This document shows, piece by piece, positions 1 to 11,910 of a stretch of DNA of 64,000 bases. Both the position numbers and the translations under genes were made by a program. The notes below the pieces were generated by a model. The model ran no database searches, was not told where the DNA came from, and saw nothing but the letters and a program-made list of their open reading frames with translations. The stretch is from contig OY755252.1 of assembly GCA_963576725.1 (NCBI GenBank), forward strand, positions 50,303,394 to 50,367,393, given 5' to 3'. The DNA comes from Azorinus chamasolen (taxonomy: Eukaryota; Mollusca; Bivalvia; Cardiida; Solecurtidae). Each line of letters opens with the position of its first letter. The first letter of the stretch is position 1.

Positions 1-40
1 AATTTTCATTTTCGTTTTGTTTTTATTGAAATTCCTATCA

Positions 41-105
41 GCAAACAGTGTAGACTGATCAGACGCAGCATGATGCGGTAACTGATCAGAGTCTACACTG
101 TTTGC
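41..105. repeat. Family A palindrome
   Basis: Inverted repeat whose arms read GCAAACAGTGTAGAC and, on the right, GTCTACACTGTTTGC around a TGATCAG core. This is the inner palindrome of a short interspersed element, here called family A, that recurs many times in the window. Fuller copies begin TTAACCCTTT and end AAAGGGTTAA. No coding potential. Confidence 0.7.
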
Positions 106-690
106 ATAAATCCCATATATGGAATCGTTGGCACAAAATTGTTAACTCTATAGATATTCATGTACTATACGTTAAAGATGTATTATGCGCATTTTGTACA
201 CGCAAACATACAATGAAAATAATGCTTACAACCGACAGGATATATTTATTCAGCTAAATATTATCGCTATCCGAATACTGCTAAATTCTTAAAAAGAAGC
301 CTCCTTTTTAGACCGGGAATTTTGTACGGAAATCAGCGGACATCTTCGGCCAAGTTCTGAATATTAATTAGGTTGTTATCACAGGTACAATTGATGACAC
401 TGTTTGTTGGCCTACATATACATCGAATGATTAATTCCGGTATGTAAATTTGAATCTTACGACATATTCCGGCCAATGGCTTACGCTGTTCCATTGGTTT
501 CCGTAGCAATTCATTTTTCTAATTCGTTCGACACGATCATTTACTAACCGTGCTGTTAAGTGTTGAATAAGTGTTAAGGTACATATATTCCGATTCAGAA
601 GTCAGTTTGAAATGCAAAATTTGCGGAAATTGCGCATAATACATCTTTAACAAGTAAATGTGTGACTGTGATAGAAACTTAAGATCTATG
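106..690. other. No recognised feature
   Basis: AT-rich sequence. No exon-like frame, RNA gene or repeat family was recognised. Confidence 0.4.
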
Positions 691-692
691 TA

Positions 693-896
693 CAGTACAT
701 GTCTTAAGCGGCCATCAAAAATAGGTCTAATTATGTGTCTATAAGGCAGGTGGTAGCTTAATGCAGATCACAAATAATGCAGAAAGTCTCTATAGGAACT
801 AGTTGCATTACTTATGCCCTGCATTAAGCAGCCAGCAAAAGACTCCTATGTTCACTAATTAACTGGCCGTTTGTGAGAGGTTCTACTGCAATCCAT
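693..896. mobile_element. Family C MITE
   Basis: About 200-bp palindromic element. The left side reads GTCTTAAGCGGCCATC, the centre holds TAGCTTAATGCAG and CTGCATTAAGC as opposed arms, and the right side ends GAGAGGTTCTACTG. Other copies end CAGGTTCTACTGTA next to TA, which suggests a non-autonomous Tc1/mariner (pogo-like) MITE. The superfamily is inferred from the ends only. Confidence 0.65.
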
Positions 897-1479
897 AAGT
901 AAACATAGCACAGCCAAACAATTTAATGTGTCGACATTCGTCTATATGAGGGAAAGTGTTAATGAAGGATCAGCGGCATTGTTCCATTTTCAAAAACGAA
1001 ACAGTCTAAAGTAAAACCTCTCTAAACCGGTCACTCGGAACAATCCCAAAGTTGGCCTTAAACGTGATAGCATATTCTTCAAACGCGTTTTAAAAATGCC
1101 TAAAATACATACATCATCTGTTTATATGCTCAAAAGAAGTATACGGCAAAAAGAATAATAAAAGAATAAACAACCGAAAAAACTATGAAGAAAACAAAAA
1201 TGTCATGTGATATCTAAAACCCAGTGGTATTCGCCAATTCATTAGTATTTATTTTGGCTGCGTTTCAGTTTTGTAACTGTGCGATCTTTCAGCAAAGATT
1301 TTCTTTCTACATCAAGCATCCGGTTTACTTTTAATATAACATGTATTAGTTTTACCTTTTACTTAATGAATATTCATGTAGAAAATAATCAAATCAGGAT
1401 TATTAATCCGAAAAAGCTCTATAATCGCATATGAACATACATGGTTGTCTATAGCAGAACCTGTAGAGTGATATCTATA
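897..1479. other. Intergenic, one isolated transposon end
   Basis: No gene seen. At about 1011-1066 the sequence AAAACCTCTCTAAACCGG resembles a single pogo-like terminal inverted repeat. No partner end was recognised nearby. Confidence 0.35.
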
Positions 1480-1608
1480 TTACAATGTAATCAAACAGAA
1501 CAGGTCCCGATCAGACGGCTCCAACAGGAGTCGTCCAACAGGGGTCATCTGATCTGGGGCTACTCTTTTTACAAAGGCGTTAAAATTCGTATTTATGAAT
1601 TAAAGGGT
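1480..1608. repeat. Family A element, partial
   Basis: Contains GATCAGACGGCTCCAACAGG, a diverged right arm, and the terminal TTTATGAATTAAAGGG seen at the ends of other family A copies. It directly abuts the 12-bp minisatellite. Confidence 0.6.
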
Positions 1609-1620
1609 AAATGGTCGCTT

Positions 1621-2695
1621 TATATCGTATGTAATATCGCATGTACTATCGTATGTAATATCATATGTACTATCGTATGTACTACCGCATGTAATATCGT
1701 GTGTAATATCGCATGTAATATCGTATGTAGTACCGTATGTAATATCGCATGTAATATCGTACGTACTATGGTTTGTTCTATCGCACGTAATATCGTATGT
1801 AATATCGCACGTACTATCGTATGTAATACCGTATATACTAGTGTATGTAATATCATATGTACTATCGTATGTAATATCGTATGTAATATCGCATGTACTA
1901 TCGTATGTACTATCGCATGTAATATCGCAATGTAATATCGCATGTAATATCGTACGTACTATGGTTTGTTCTATAGCACGTATTATAGTATGTAATATCG
2001 CACGTACTATAGTATGTAATATCGCATATACTATTGTACTATCGTATGTAATATCGTATGTAATATCTTATTACTATCTTATGTACTATCGTATGTACCA
2101 CCGTATGTACTATCTCATGTACTATCGTATGTACCACCGTATGTACTATCGCATGTAATATCGTATGTAATATCGCATGTACTATCATACGTACTGTCGT
2201 ATGTAATATCGTATGTACTATCGCATGTAATACCGCATGTAATATCGCATGTACTATCGTATGTACTGCCGTATGTACTATCGCATGTAATATCGTAAGT
2301 AATATCGCACGTACTATCGTATGTAATATCGTATATACTATAGTATGTAATATCGCATATACTATTGTATGTAATATCCTATGTAACATCGCATGTACTG
2401 TCGTATGTAATATCGCATATACTATTGTATGTAATATCGTATGTACTATCGCATGTACTATTGCATGTTATATCGCATGTATTATCGCATGTATCATCGC
2501 ATTTACTATCGCATGTATTATCGTATGTACTATCGTATGTACTATCGCATGTAATATCGCATGTACTATCGTATGTACTATCGCATGTACTATCGCATGT
2601 ATTATCGTATGTAATATCGCATGTACTATCGCATGTAATATCGCATGTATTATCGTATGTAATATCGCATGTACTATCGCATGTAGTGTCGCGTT
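1621..2695. repeat. 12-bp minisatellite
   Basis: About 1.07 kb of a 12-bp unit close to TATCGTATGTAA, roughly 90 copies with C/T and A/C variants. Because 12 is divisible by 3, long frames stay open on both strands with four-residue periodic peptides. These frames are artefacts of the repeat. Confidence 0.95.
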
Positions 2696-2825
2696 TGCAT
2701 TAGTATAGTTGTGGTGTGTATCCCCCAACTTGTGTCAAGTTGCTGACATTGCTTCACAATCAGACTTGTTTTTGAAGGTATATGCCAACACAGCGACCAT
2801 AAAACATGTTTAATTGTGAGGATTT

Positions 2826-2950
2826 CGGGCAGGCGGTGGCTTAATGAAGGACTTTATGCATGACTTCCACCCTGCATTAAGCTGCCATCCGTCTGAAAAA
2901 CCGAAACTGATACACATGTACTTGCTTTAATAGTGTACGAACTATCTGGG
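2826..2950. mobile_element. Family C MITE, core
   Basis: GGTGGCTTAATGAAGG and CCCTGCATTAAGCTGCCATC form the diagnostic opposed arms of family C. The outer ends are degraded. Confidence 0.55.
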
Positions 2951-3047
2951 TTTTACTGCATATACAAATAGGTGAAAACATGTCTGCATTCTCGAATGTA
3001 GCTATTTTCCCCCATATTTTTTTTTTTTATAAATAAGTGTCTGAGTA

Positions 3048-3110
3048 TCAAACAGTTTTGATCCTGATGAAAAGTCATCTGGATCAAAACTACGTGTATT
3101 TGCAAAAGTC
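3048..3110. repeat. Family B palindrome
   Basis: Opposed arms TTTTGATCCTGATGA and TCATCTGGATCAAAAC. Same family as the fuller copy about 140 bp further on. Confidence 0.6.
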
Positions 3111-3190
3111 AATAAGGTCATCAACTGGTCCAAGAGTGTTGAAAGGGTTAGCTCTTTTCACGCTTGTGCCGAAACCGTGATTACCTACCT

Positions 3191-3268
3191 ATGCCAACAG
3201 TTTGTATCCAGATGAGACACGGCATGATTCGGCGTCTCATCAGGATCCAAACTGTCTGACACGTTGGC
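3191..3268. repeat. Family B palindrome
   Basis: CCAACAGTTTGTATCCAGAT on the left pairs with ATCAGGATCCAAACTGT on the right, and the outer CCAAC pairs with GTTGG. The loop holds GATGAGAC opposed to GTCTCATC. Family B recurs across the window and seems to have seeded the array at 18862-19848. Confidence 0.7.
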
Positions 3269-3784
3269 GATATTTGAGAGAAATTGGTGCAGACAACAGT
3301 TGGTGCAGACGAAAGAATACTTTGCGTGTAAAGAGTTCAGGAAAGATGTGTATGCAGCAGACGATTGTGGTGTGTCGCTAGAGTGGATTAGCAATGCGGA
3401 GATGTGTATCACGAGCTCAATACCACCATTATTAGGAAAGCGACTGTTACCCTCAGGTCCAGATGCTATCTGAGATTACAAAGTATTGAAGTATTGAAGC
3501 AAATCTTAATCTTCTGCACTCTGTGTAATAGTGGTCTGCAAATAATGTCGTCTGCTTCAATTTTAAATGTACATTTTTCTTCCATTTCTTTAACAATTTC
3601 CAATACAGTGTCAAATAGTTCAATCCGTTTGGATTCTGATAAGAGATATAGCGTTACTAGGCAACCCATCCGCATCTAACCTATTTGCATAATATCACAA
3701 ATTCGCTAGAAGAATATAAATGGTTAAAGTGCCATCTCGATGCAAATATCTGGATGCAAGTTTGCGAAACATTCGTGGCCATCT
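3269..3784. other. No recognised feature
   Basis: Short open frames exist on both strands but show no domain, splice context or conserved motif. Treated as non-coding. Confidence 0.4.
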
Positions 3785-3860
3785 TTGCAAACGGTCTGGA
3801 TCCAGATGTCACGTCGAATAACCCGCGATCTCCTTACAATCCAAACTGTCTGACATCCGA
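3785..3860. repeat. Family B palindrome, degraded
   Basis: GGTCTGGATCCAGATG on the left and ACAATCCAAACTGTCTGACA on the right. The centre has diverged. Confidence 0.55.
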
Positions 3861-4216
3861 CAGCAGATGTAGCAGACGACATATTTCTCACGTTACAATT
3901 ACTTTGCTTGCCGAGAGTGACTCAGGAGTAAAGATTGATGGGTAAATGAGTACACTTATCTGACGTGTCAAACAAACACATGGTGCAAATACGACCATAG
4001 AACACAGTAGTGTGTAAATACAGTGTAGACGTGCACAATGTAGACCTAGATCAAGACACAATTTCCTTAAAAGTCCAGTTACACACGTATCGGTTGGTGT
4101 TTGTTACATCTAATGAGTATTCCAGTTTATCTGGTTACCCGCGACTAGATGTTGGATCCAAATGAGAGTAGCTCGGCGTCTCATCAGCAACAAAGCAGTT
4201 TTGACACTTGGTCTAC

Positions 4217-4345
4217 GATAATGCAAGTCAAAAGCAGTACAGAAAGCTCGTGTATGATTACTTTTACCTGCATTAAGCAACCACCTGTGTTTTTAATACA
4301 TGTACTCGGTATGTTCAATAAATGAATTAGCGCTTACGACAGGTT
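4217..4345. mobile_element. Family C MITE adjoining its derived minisatellite
   Basis: Contains GTACAGAAAGCTCG, TACCTGCATTAAGCAACC and the right terminus GCTTACGACAGGTTCTACTG. The right terminus is the first unit of the array that follows, so the minisatellite appears to have grown out of this MITE end. Confidence 0.65.
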
Positions 4346-5372
4346 CTACTGTACGTAACACTTACGACAAAGCATGTTCTACTGTACGTAACACTTACAA
4401 CAGATTCTACTGTATGTAACACTTACGACAGAGCATGTTCTACTGTACGTAACACTTACGACAGGTTCTACTGTACGTAACACTTACGACAGAGCATGTT
4501 CTACTGTACGTAACACTTACGACAAAGCATGTTCTACTGTACGTAACACTTACGACAGGTTCTACTGTACGTAACACTTGCGACAGAGCATGTTCTACTG
4601 TACGTAACACCTACGACAAAGCAGGTTCTACTGTACGTAACACTTACGACAGGTTCTACTGTACGTAACACTTACGACAGGTTCTACTGTACGTAACACT
4701 TGCGACAAAGCATGTTCTACTGTACGTAACACTTACGACAGGTTCTACTGTACGTAACACTTGCGATAGAGCATGTTCTACTGTACGTAACACTTACGAC
4801 AAAGCATGTTCTACAGTACGTAACACTTACGACAGGTTCTACTGTACGTAACACTTGCGACAGAGCATGTTCTACTGTACGTAACACTTGCCACAAAGCA
4901 GGTTCTACTGTACGTAACACTTACGACAGAGCATGTTCTACTGTACGTAACACTTGCGACAAAGCAGGTTCTACTGTACGTAACGTTTTTTTCTACTGTA
5001 CGTAACACTTGCGACAAAGCAGGTTCTACCGTACGTAACACTTGCGACAGAGCATGTTCTACTGTACGTAACACTTGCGACAGAGCATGTTCTACTGTAT
5101 GTAACACTTGCGACATAGCAGGTTCTACTGTACGTAACACTTGCGACAGAGCATGTTCTATCTTAAGCAACACTTGCCACAGAGCATATTCTACAGTACG
5201 TAACACTTACGACAAAGCAGGTTCTGCTGTACGTAAGACGACAGGTTCTACTGTACGTAACACTTACGACAGAACATGTTCTGTACGTAACACGTATGAC
5301 AGAGCAGGTTTTACTGTACGTAACACTTACGACAGAGCATGTTCTGTCTTACGTAAGACTTACGACAGAGCA
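4335..5372. repeat. 28/33-bp minisatellite
   Basis: About 1.04 kb in which two unit types alternate irregularly. A 28-bp unit contains GACAGGTTCTACTGTACGTA. A 33-bp unit adds five bases, giving GACAAAGCATGTTCTACTG. Variation is mainly at the TTACGAC/TTGCGAC position. The last units are degraded. Confidence 0.95.
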
Positions 5373-5597
5373 TGCAGTTGGAAGATATCATTTTTGCAGT
5401 AGGATTCACCATTTTAAATAATCAGTCAATAAGTGTTCGGATTGGTTGCATTTCTTTACTTAACCCTTTCCCTGTTTAATATTTATTCAATATTTATCAC
5501 CTCATTAATATTCTTGGACATAATAAATAAAATTGAACATGAAAAATTGATTGTTTCATCATGGTGGAAACTGTAAGATATAATCAATAAAATTGAG
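5373..5597. other. No recognised feature
   Basis: AT-rich spacer between the minisatellite and the next repeat element. Confidence 0.3.
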
Positions 5598-5690
5598 AAC
5601 GAGCAAACGGAGTAGACTCTGATCAGACACCGGCCTTCAGGAGTCTGTCTGGTCTTGGTATTCTCTGTTTCCCAAATGCGTGATAAGGTG
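5598..5690. repeat. Family A element, partial
   Basis: GCAAACGGAGTAGACTCTGA on the left and TATTCTCTGTTTCC on the right flank a diverged CAGGAGTCTGTCTGGTC centre. Confidence 0.55.
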
Positions 5691-5741
5691 TCAATTGCGA
5701 CAAAGCAAGAAATTACCAAAAAGTCTCAACCCGATTAACAG

Positions 5742-5976
5742 CAGAACCGGTCCTAAGCGGTCACTCACTTATTGTATAACAGTGGGTTAAAAGCATTTAC
5801 TGGATATTGGAGTCTCAGAACGCATGTGGCTGCTTAATGCGGGGCAAAATTAATGCAGCAAGCTCGTAGAGGAGCTTTCAGCATTCTTTGTGACGTGCAT
5901 TATGCTATCAGCTGCCTTACAGACCCATACTTAGACATTTATTGATGGCAGCTTGAGACAGGGTCTACTGTAGTTT
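5742..5976. mobile_element. Family C MITE
   Basis: Left end AGAACCGGTCCTAAGCGGTC, core GGCTGCTTAATGCGG opposed to GTGCATTATGC, right end GACAGGGTCTACTGTA. Near full length (about 230 bp). Confidence 0.65.
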
Positions 5977-6099
5977 CAGAGAAAACGTTTGAAGATAGTG
6001 AAAGGCTTTATCCACTAAACCTCCATGAATTATTTATTTGGCAAGTAACCAAGTAAGGTGGCTGAGTGAGAAAAACAATCACTCGACCATTAATCCTTA

Positions 6100-6215
6100 T
6101 ATACATGTATGCCAAAACCGGGTATATCAGACCGCTGCAAAAAATGTAGACCCTGATTGGTCCTCATGGAACCCTTTGTTCAGGGTCTGCTCTGCTTTTT
6201 CATAATCATCATTTT
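6100..6215. repeat. Family A element, partial
   Basis: TGTAGACCCTGATTGGTCC and GTTCAGGGTCTGCTCTGC are the opposed arms. Confidence 0.45.
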
Positions 6216-6811
6216 CTTTAAAGGTAAAATTTGTTACAAGGTTTGGGTTAATTAATATTCAGAAAAGGAGGAGTCAATTTTAATTATTCAACAGATTTAC
6301 GCGTTAAGCCATCCGGTGTAAAACACGAAATCCGAATATCGACCTATTTCGGCATACACTGTCGATGTATTCGATTGACAATATGGTTGCCCAAAAACTG
6401 CCAAAGTATATTTCGATTCTCAGGTTCCATTTTTCGGACAGTCGGAACACCTCAGCGATTTCCCTAATCTACACCTGACTCGTATGTAGACGTTCATCAT
6501 TAAGATATATCTGCCCCTCTCCCCTCCTCCACCCACCCATATCCATCGACAGTGCCCACGACGCGGCTATTTGTGAAATGAATGTCATTCGCTGCAAGGT
6601 GTGTTAGCTGTTTCCGTAACTTCAACATATTTATTTCTAATATAGGAGCGTTCTGTTTTACTTTCACCTTGCTTTAAGCAACCACCTGTCCAAAATACAA
6701 ACTAATTAACACAATTAAGTTGCCGTTATAGAGAGGTTGTACTGTAATTATTCGGTGATTTTGATTACAGCACATGTACACATGGTGTTTTGGTATTGCC
6801 AATTGGTAGAA
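6216..6811. other. Intergenic, half family C element
   Basis: No gene seen. Around 6655-6745 there is a half copy of family C with GCTTTAAGCAACCACCTG and GAGAGGTTGTACTGTA. Confidence 0.4.
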
Positions 6812-6945
6812 ACTGTTGAGTCAGATCTATTATAATTTCATAAACAAACAGTATAGATCCTGATCAGAGGGCTACAATAGGAGGCGTTTGATCTGGGTCT
6901 ATCCTGTTTGCAAAGGCGTGGATTTCTATATATGAAGAAAAGGGT
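6812..6945. repeat. Family A element
   Basis: GTTGAGTCAGATCTATTATA, then AAACAGTATAGATCCTGATC opposed to GATCTGGGTCTATCCTGTTT, then the terminal AAAGGGTTAA. Right-hand half of the family. Confidence 0.65.
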
Positions 6946-7057
6946 TAAACTGACAGACAGTCTTACTTCGTCATTGAAAGGAAATGGAAGAAGCTTCGTT
7001 TTCAATCTGAACTCGAATATACTTTATTAGGAGGTAGAAATTGCAACAGATCAAAGT

Positions 7058-7215
7058 TTAACCCTTTACTCCATAAATACGCCTTTGCAAACAGAGTAGA
7101 CCCAGATCGCATGATTCCAAAAGCAAACCCAGTAGACCTAATAGGATTGCTCTTACAGCAGCTGCTTGGCTCCATGCTGTTTGACAAGGCGTGAACATGT
7201 GTTTGTGTCTGGTAA
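7058..7215. repeat. Family A element, reverse orientation
   Basis: Begins TTTAACCCTTTACTCCATAA, then TTTGCAAACAGAGTAGACCC, and ends GGTAAAGGGCTAA. The short minus-strand frame across it is the repeat, not a gene. Confidence 0.65.
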
Positions 7216-7366
7216 AGGGCTAAGGCAGTACGTAAGTAATACATAAAGCTCCTGTTGGAGCTTAACGCACAACTGTCGCCCTGCATTAAGCTACCACCCG
7301 CCCTAAAGGTTTAGAGTTGGACCTCTTTGACAGGTCGTTGCAGGGAATGTCTACTGTACTTGTTTC
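7216..7366. mobile_element. Family C MITE, partial
   Basis: ACATAAAGCTCCTGTTGGAG core followed by CCTGCATTAAGCTACCACC. The right end GTCTACTGTA is recognisable. Confidence 0.55.
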
Positions 7367-7754
7367 TTGCAACTTGGCTCATTTCCTGTTGGATAATAAA
7401 GAACTGACGTAAACAACCGAGGAATTCCGAACACATGGCCAACAACTCCATTAATCCTAATTCTGTTTACAGACGTTCGAAAAATGTCTGCAAACAGTTT
7501 TGATCCCGACCAGACTTAGTGTCACGTGATATCTTACCAGGCCAAAAAAAGTGTATGTTGCTCAAGTTGATATTTTCTTATGTTGAAATTTAAAATAAAA
7601 AACTGAATTTTGCAGACGACATTCGTAAAGCAGACGCTTTAACAACAATTCAAAGTGCAAGTGTGTCTGGATGCAACCCTTCCAAACAAGCTCTTAGTAA
7701 GTGACCATCTGCTTGTAAAAACACCAGATGCTTAATGAGTCGGTGTTTTAACTT
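7367..7754. other. No recognised feature
   Basis: No coding or repeat structure recognised apart from one isolated family B-like arm at 7490-7510 (CAAACAGTTTTGATCCCGA). Confidence 0.35.
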
Positions 7755-8220
7755 TATTTAACCCATTACTCCATAAATACGTATGTCTCGTTTTTGCAAA
7801 CAGAGTAGACCCAGATAGCACGGTTCCTGTTTATGAATAATATAAACGCATTATGATTCTAATTTTCTGCGTCAGTTAACTTTCATGTGTTAATATGCCA
7901 TTTTAATAATAAACTTAATATTCATTACGTCATTATTTCTGAGGGTGTACAGTTGCATTTATAATCGAGCCTTGATGCGAGCGTTTTCTAACCCTTTACT
8001 CCATAAATGAATATTAGATAGATGCTATTTTTAGAATGGTATATTAACACATGCACTTTTCGCTAAGGCAGAAACCCAGACAGTGTAGAATCAGATCTAT
8101 ATAAGTACATAAGCAAACAGAGTAGACCCTGATCAGACGGCTCCAAAATGAATCGTCTGATCTGAGTCTACTCTGCTTGCAAAAGGGAGATGGTGTATAT
8201 CTGGAGTAAAGGTGCTAACA
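7755..8220. repeat. Family A copies, partial and complete
   Basis: A partial copy starts at 7758 (TTAACCCATTACTCCATAAA). A fuller one starts at 7989 (TAACCCTTTACTCCATAAAT) and continues through GCAAACAGAGTAGACCCTGA at 8103 and GTCTACTCTGCTTGC at 8166. Confidence 0.6.
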
Positions 8221-8295
8221 CTAATTGCGTTCTAATATCTTTAGTATCATCGCCTTTAAAATACTTATTCTTAAAGATAAGTTTGATAATTCAGC

Positions 8296-8732
8296 ACTCA
8301 CAAATAGTTTAAAGTGTGACCGCTATAGATACGACACTCACAATTAATATAAAGTGTGACCGTTATAGATACAACACTCACAATTAATCTAAAGTGTGAC
8401 CGCTATAGATACAACACTCACAATTAATCTAAAGTGTGACCGCTATATATACAACACTCACAATTAATCTAAAGTGTGACCGCTATAGATACGACACTCA
8501 CAATTAATCTAAAGTGTGACCGCTATAGATACAACACTCACAATTAATCTAAAGTGTGACCGCTATAGATACAACACTCACAATTAATCTAAAGTGTGAC
8601 CGCTATAGATACAACACTCGCAATTAATCTAAAGTGTGACCGCTATAGATACAACACTTACAATTAATCTAAAGTGCGACCGCTATAGATACCAGACTCA
8701 TAATTAATCTAAAGTGTGACCGCTATAGATAC
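8296..8732. repeat. 40-bp minisatellite
   Basis: About 11 copies of a 40-bp unit containing ACACTCACAATTAATCTAAA and GTGTGACCGCTATAGATA, with few substitutions. No coding frame. Confidence 0.95.
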
Positions 8733-8784
8733 TAGGCGACTTCTTTATCGTACTTGGTAGAAAACGCAATTATACGCATCAGTA

Positions 8785-8935
8785 AACAGATAAACCCCAG
8801 ATCCAACAGTTCTAACTGCTGTCTGATCAGGGTCTGCTTTACATGCTTATTGAATAATCTATTTGCAAAAGGAGAAGGTCCAGATCAGATAGCTCCAGTA
8901 GGAGCCGAGAGTCCTGTTTGCTTCTAAAAGTGTAT
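8785..8935. repeat. Family A element, rearranged
   Basis: AAACCCCAGATCCAACAGTT and later GTCCAGATCAGATAGCTCC with GGAGCCGAGAGTCCTGTTTG. The two halves appear duplicated or shuffled. Confidence 0.45.
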
Positions 8936-9154
8936 AGATCTGTTTCTACATTTCTGTCAAGACACAAAATTACTGAGATAAATGTAAAACCTGGCTAATG
9001 CGAACATGTTTGATCGAATTTGAAATCAACACTGTCTAAAAAATATTACATTGGTTACAAAACTGAGCGACTACTAAAGAAAACTTGAATTAATGTAGAG
9101 TCATAGTTCAGCTTTCACAAATGTCAGTAACACCAAAACATCGGATCAGTCATG
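8936..9154. other. No recognised feature
   Basis: AT-rich spacer. Confidence 0.3.
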
Positions 9155-9390
9155 TACAGTAGGTTCTGTCCTAAACGGACACTCAATTATTGGATATAGG
9201 AGTCTTAAAACGCAGATGGCTGCTTAATGCAATGCGAAAGTAATACAGAAAGCTCCTATCGGAGCTGTCTGCATTATTTTTGACTTACCTTAAGCTACCA
9301 CTTGCATTAAGCTACCACCCACCTTACCACCCACCCACCCATAACTGGACGTCTTTCCGATGGCCGATTAAGACAGGTTCTGGTGTAATA
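9155..9390. mobile_element. Family C MITE
   Basis: Left end TACAGTAGGTTCTGTCCTAA, core GGCTGCTTAATGCAATG, an internal duplication around CTTAAGCTACCACTTGCATT, and right end TTAAGACAGGTTCTGGTGTA. Both ends are present. Confidence 0.7.
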
Positions 9391-9603
9391 CCAACCTATT
9401 ATCCTCATGCGAAACCAGGTTGGCTCAAACTCCAAGTAGGGTATTATTTACTAACTAGAATTTCGTGAAAGTATTTGAGCGATTGTCAAATAGATTGGGT
9501 TCTGGTGATTCGTCGAGAGTACCGGCGTGTAGCATCTGTATCGAATACGTCTCCAAACGACAGGCTAATCGCACTTAGCGTAAGGGGTAATTTTCGTCTT
9601 GAC

Positions 9604-9682
9604 TGGTATTGGCAAACAGACTGCATCCACATGAGACGCCGAGTAACTCGGCATCTAATCAGGATCCAAGCTAGTTGACGAT
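9604..9682. repeat. Family B palindrome
   Basis: CATGAGACGCCGAGTAACTC and CGGCATCTAATCAGGATCC form the stem, flanked by GGCAAACAGACTGC and GCTAGTTGACG. Confidence 0.65.
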
Positions 9683-9995
9683 TTTCAGTACATTATCAAA
9701 AGTGTGATCGAATCGGAAGTCAGAGAAACGTTCAGCAAACTAAACATTGGGCAGACATGACACATCAGTTATACAGTGGTTAATAGCTATACGGTACCAC
9801 CTGCCTACAGCGCGCAGCCATTGGCTCAACATAGCAGTCTTAAAAAGCAGCTGGTTGCTTAATGCAAGGTAAAAGTAGTGCAAAAGCTCCTATAGGATCT
9901 TTTTACATTACTTTGATCCAAATTAAGCTACCTACTGCCTTAGAGACCCATAATTAGACCTCTTTGTTGATGGCCGCTGAACATATGTTCTACTG
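9683..9995. mobile_element. Family C MITE with degraded left end
   Basis: No gene seen. From about 9830 there is a family C element with GGTTGCTTAATGCAAGG, AAAAGCTCCTATAGGATCTT and the right end GTTCTACTGTA. Confidence 0.55.
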
Positions 9996-10560
9996 TAGTT
10001 GGGCATTAGTGGCTAAACTTAGTCATACCATGAGGAAACAAGCGAGGTTTTACGCAAGCGTAAAATGGCTGCCTAACATGTATCAGGTTGCAAGATCAGC
10101 AGTGTAAACCAAGAACTTAAATGTCAATAAATAAATAAATAAAATAAGAAGCGGGTTATATAGTGTGCTTGCAGAAAAAAACAATGGGGGGCATGTAAAT
10201 GAATGGAACTCAGAGAAAGAACATACATGTATTTAAAACTTATTAACCTGTCGTGTTTGAGAGGTTTTGTTGTGTTTGCATTTTTATTATGCAAAGTAAC
10301 TTTGAAATAAAAAAGTTTGTATTCAACTAGTTACCAAATTCAACGGACAGTTAATCTGTTATTCACTTGTTAACTTGTTGACGTCATTTCATCAGCAAAT
10401 CAGAGTTAAGGTGTCATTTGTGTAAGTGTGGAGTATGTTCTACATACGGGACGATGTGTGGATATTTAATGACAGGGTGCTAATATTAAATGGATTTAAA
10501 ACAAAAGCACGTTAATGTCGAAATAAGAAATAAAAAGAAAAAATTGACGTACGAAAAGAA
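9996..10560. other. No recognised feature
   Basis: AT-rich, with an AATA-rich stretch near 10122-10150. No exon or repeat family recognised. Confidence 0.35.
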
Positions 10561-10564
10561 AAAA

Positions 10565-10641
10565 ATATTTTCGTATCTACCTAGGATCGAACCCATGTAC
10601 TCTTGGTTTCTAGGCTGACGCGCTACCCCTACACCACTGTG
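10565..10641 (-). repeat. tRNA-like relic (possible SINE head)
   Basis: Read on the minus strand it has an A-box-like segment GTGTAGGGGTAGCGCGTC and a B-box GGTTCGATCC at tRNA-like spacing. The T-stem and acceptor stem do not pair properly, so this is not called as a functional tRNA. It may be a SINE head or tRNA pseudogene. Confidence 0.35.
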
Positions 10642-11147
10642 CTTTATACTAAAATTGTGTTTCAATTATAGTTATATCACTATAAATTAAAAAAAACCGC
10701 GCTCGAAGAACGTTCATAAACATGTGCAAGCACCATGCGGAGTTTAAACAATAATAAATGGGTACGTCATAATTTTTGAAAAAACAACAACATAATTTTC
10801 ATGAATTTTAGAAAAGACGAGATAACAAAAAAAATCCGTAGCACTCGGAAGTTATAGAAACACAGGACCGCGGTTAATCATGCACCTTTTTCTAAGGCGT
10901 ATAAGTATTGGCTGCCTTCGGCATCCTAATAACACGTTACAAACTGAACAGACCCAGCTCAGCGGCGGCTATATGTCTGGTAAGGAGCTACCCTAAGTAG
11001 TTAGTAAGTACATTGGCCCCGAGTCTAAATTGAAGTTCTAGTACAGTCTGTACTACCCATAGCAAATTTAAACCTTTTTTTGAGTTCACCAATTCCCCTA
11101 CACTCGTTATTTCGAAACAATGGCTTTTGCAAATATGTTCAGAAAAT
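10642..11147. other. No recognised feature
   Basis: No coding or repeat structure recognised. Confidence 0.35.
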
Positions 11148-11335
11148 CTGATCTTACAAAATGTGATCTTACCTTACAAAATGCAATCTTACAAAATGTT
11201 ATCTTACCTTACAAAATGTGATCTTACAAAATGTGATCTTACCTTACAAAATGTGATCTTACAAAATGTGATCTTACAAAATGTGTTTTTACCTTACGAA
11301 ATGTGACCTTACAAATGTGATCTTACAAAACTATA
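11148..11335. repeat. 15/23-bp minisatellite
   Basis: Tandem units TGATCTTACAAAATG with an alternative longer unit that adds ACCTTAC. Roughly ten units. Confidence 0.9.
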
Positions 11336-11577
11336 TATAAACGCTTTCAACACAGACACACCAGAGTGGAAAAGTTAATCAGTGAGTACTATGATAAGAG
11401 GGTTTCTCTAGGAGCCTCCTGGTGGTCTCGTCCACTATTTGCAAATGACAGTTTTTCTGTGTTCTGGGTAGAAAGGGTTAATTTGCATTTTTTGAGCCCG
11501 AGTCTCAAATTTAGACTGATTATGTTAGTGAGTATGGAACCTGTATAACACATAAAAACTTAACTACTTAGATTTTG

Positions 11578-11910
11578 TACAGATCGTGTGACCGGGTCAT
11601 GTCTAGGAGTTAGACTTTGTACAGATCGTGTCACCGGGCCATGTCTAGGAGTTAGACTGTGTACACATCGTGTGACCGGGCCATGTCTAGGAGTTAGACT
11701 TTGTACTGATCGTGTGACCGGGCCATGTCTAGGAGTTAGACTTTGTACAGATCGTGTCACCGGGCCATGTCTAGGAGTTAGACTTTGTACACATCGTGTG
11801 ACCGGGCCATGTCTAGGAGTTAGACTTTGTACAGTTCGTGTTACCGGGCCATGTCTATGAGTTAGACTTTGTACAGTTCGTGTCACCGGGTCATGTCTAG
11901 GAGTTAGCGA
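11578..11910. repeat. 42-bp minisatellite
   Basis: Eight copies of a 42-bp unit containing GTGACCGGGCCATGTCTAGG and AGTTAGACTTTGTACA. The period is a multiple of 3, so both strands show open frames with 14-residue repeats. These are artefacts. Confidence 0.95.

Noticed and set aside
1620..2728. Long frames on both strands with four-residue periodicity
   Set aside because: Produced by the 12-bp minisatellite. The frames mirror each other on the two strands.
10565..10641. Functional tRNA gene
   Set aside because: A and B boxes are present, but the T-stem and acceptor stem do not pair. Kept only as a tRNA-like relic.
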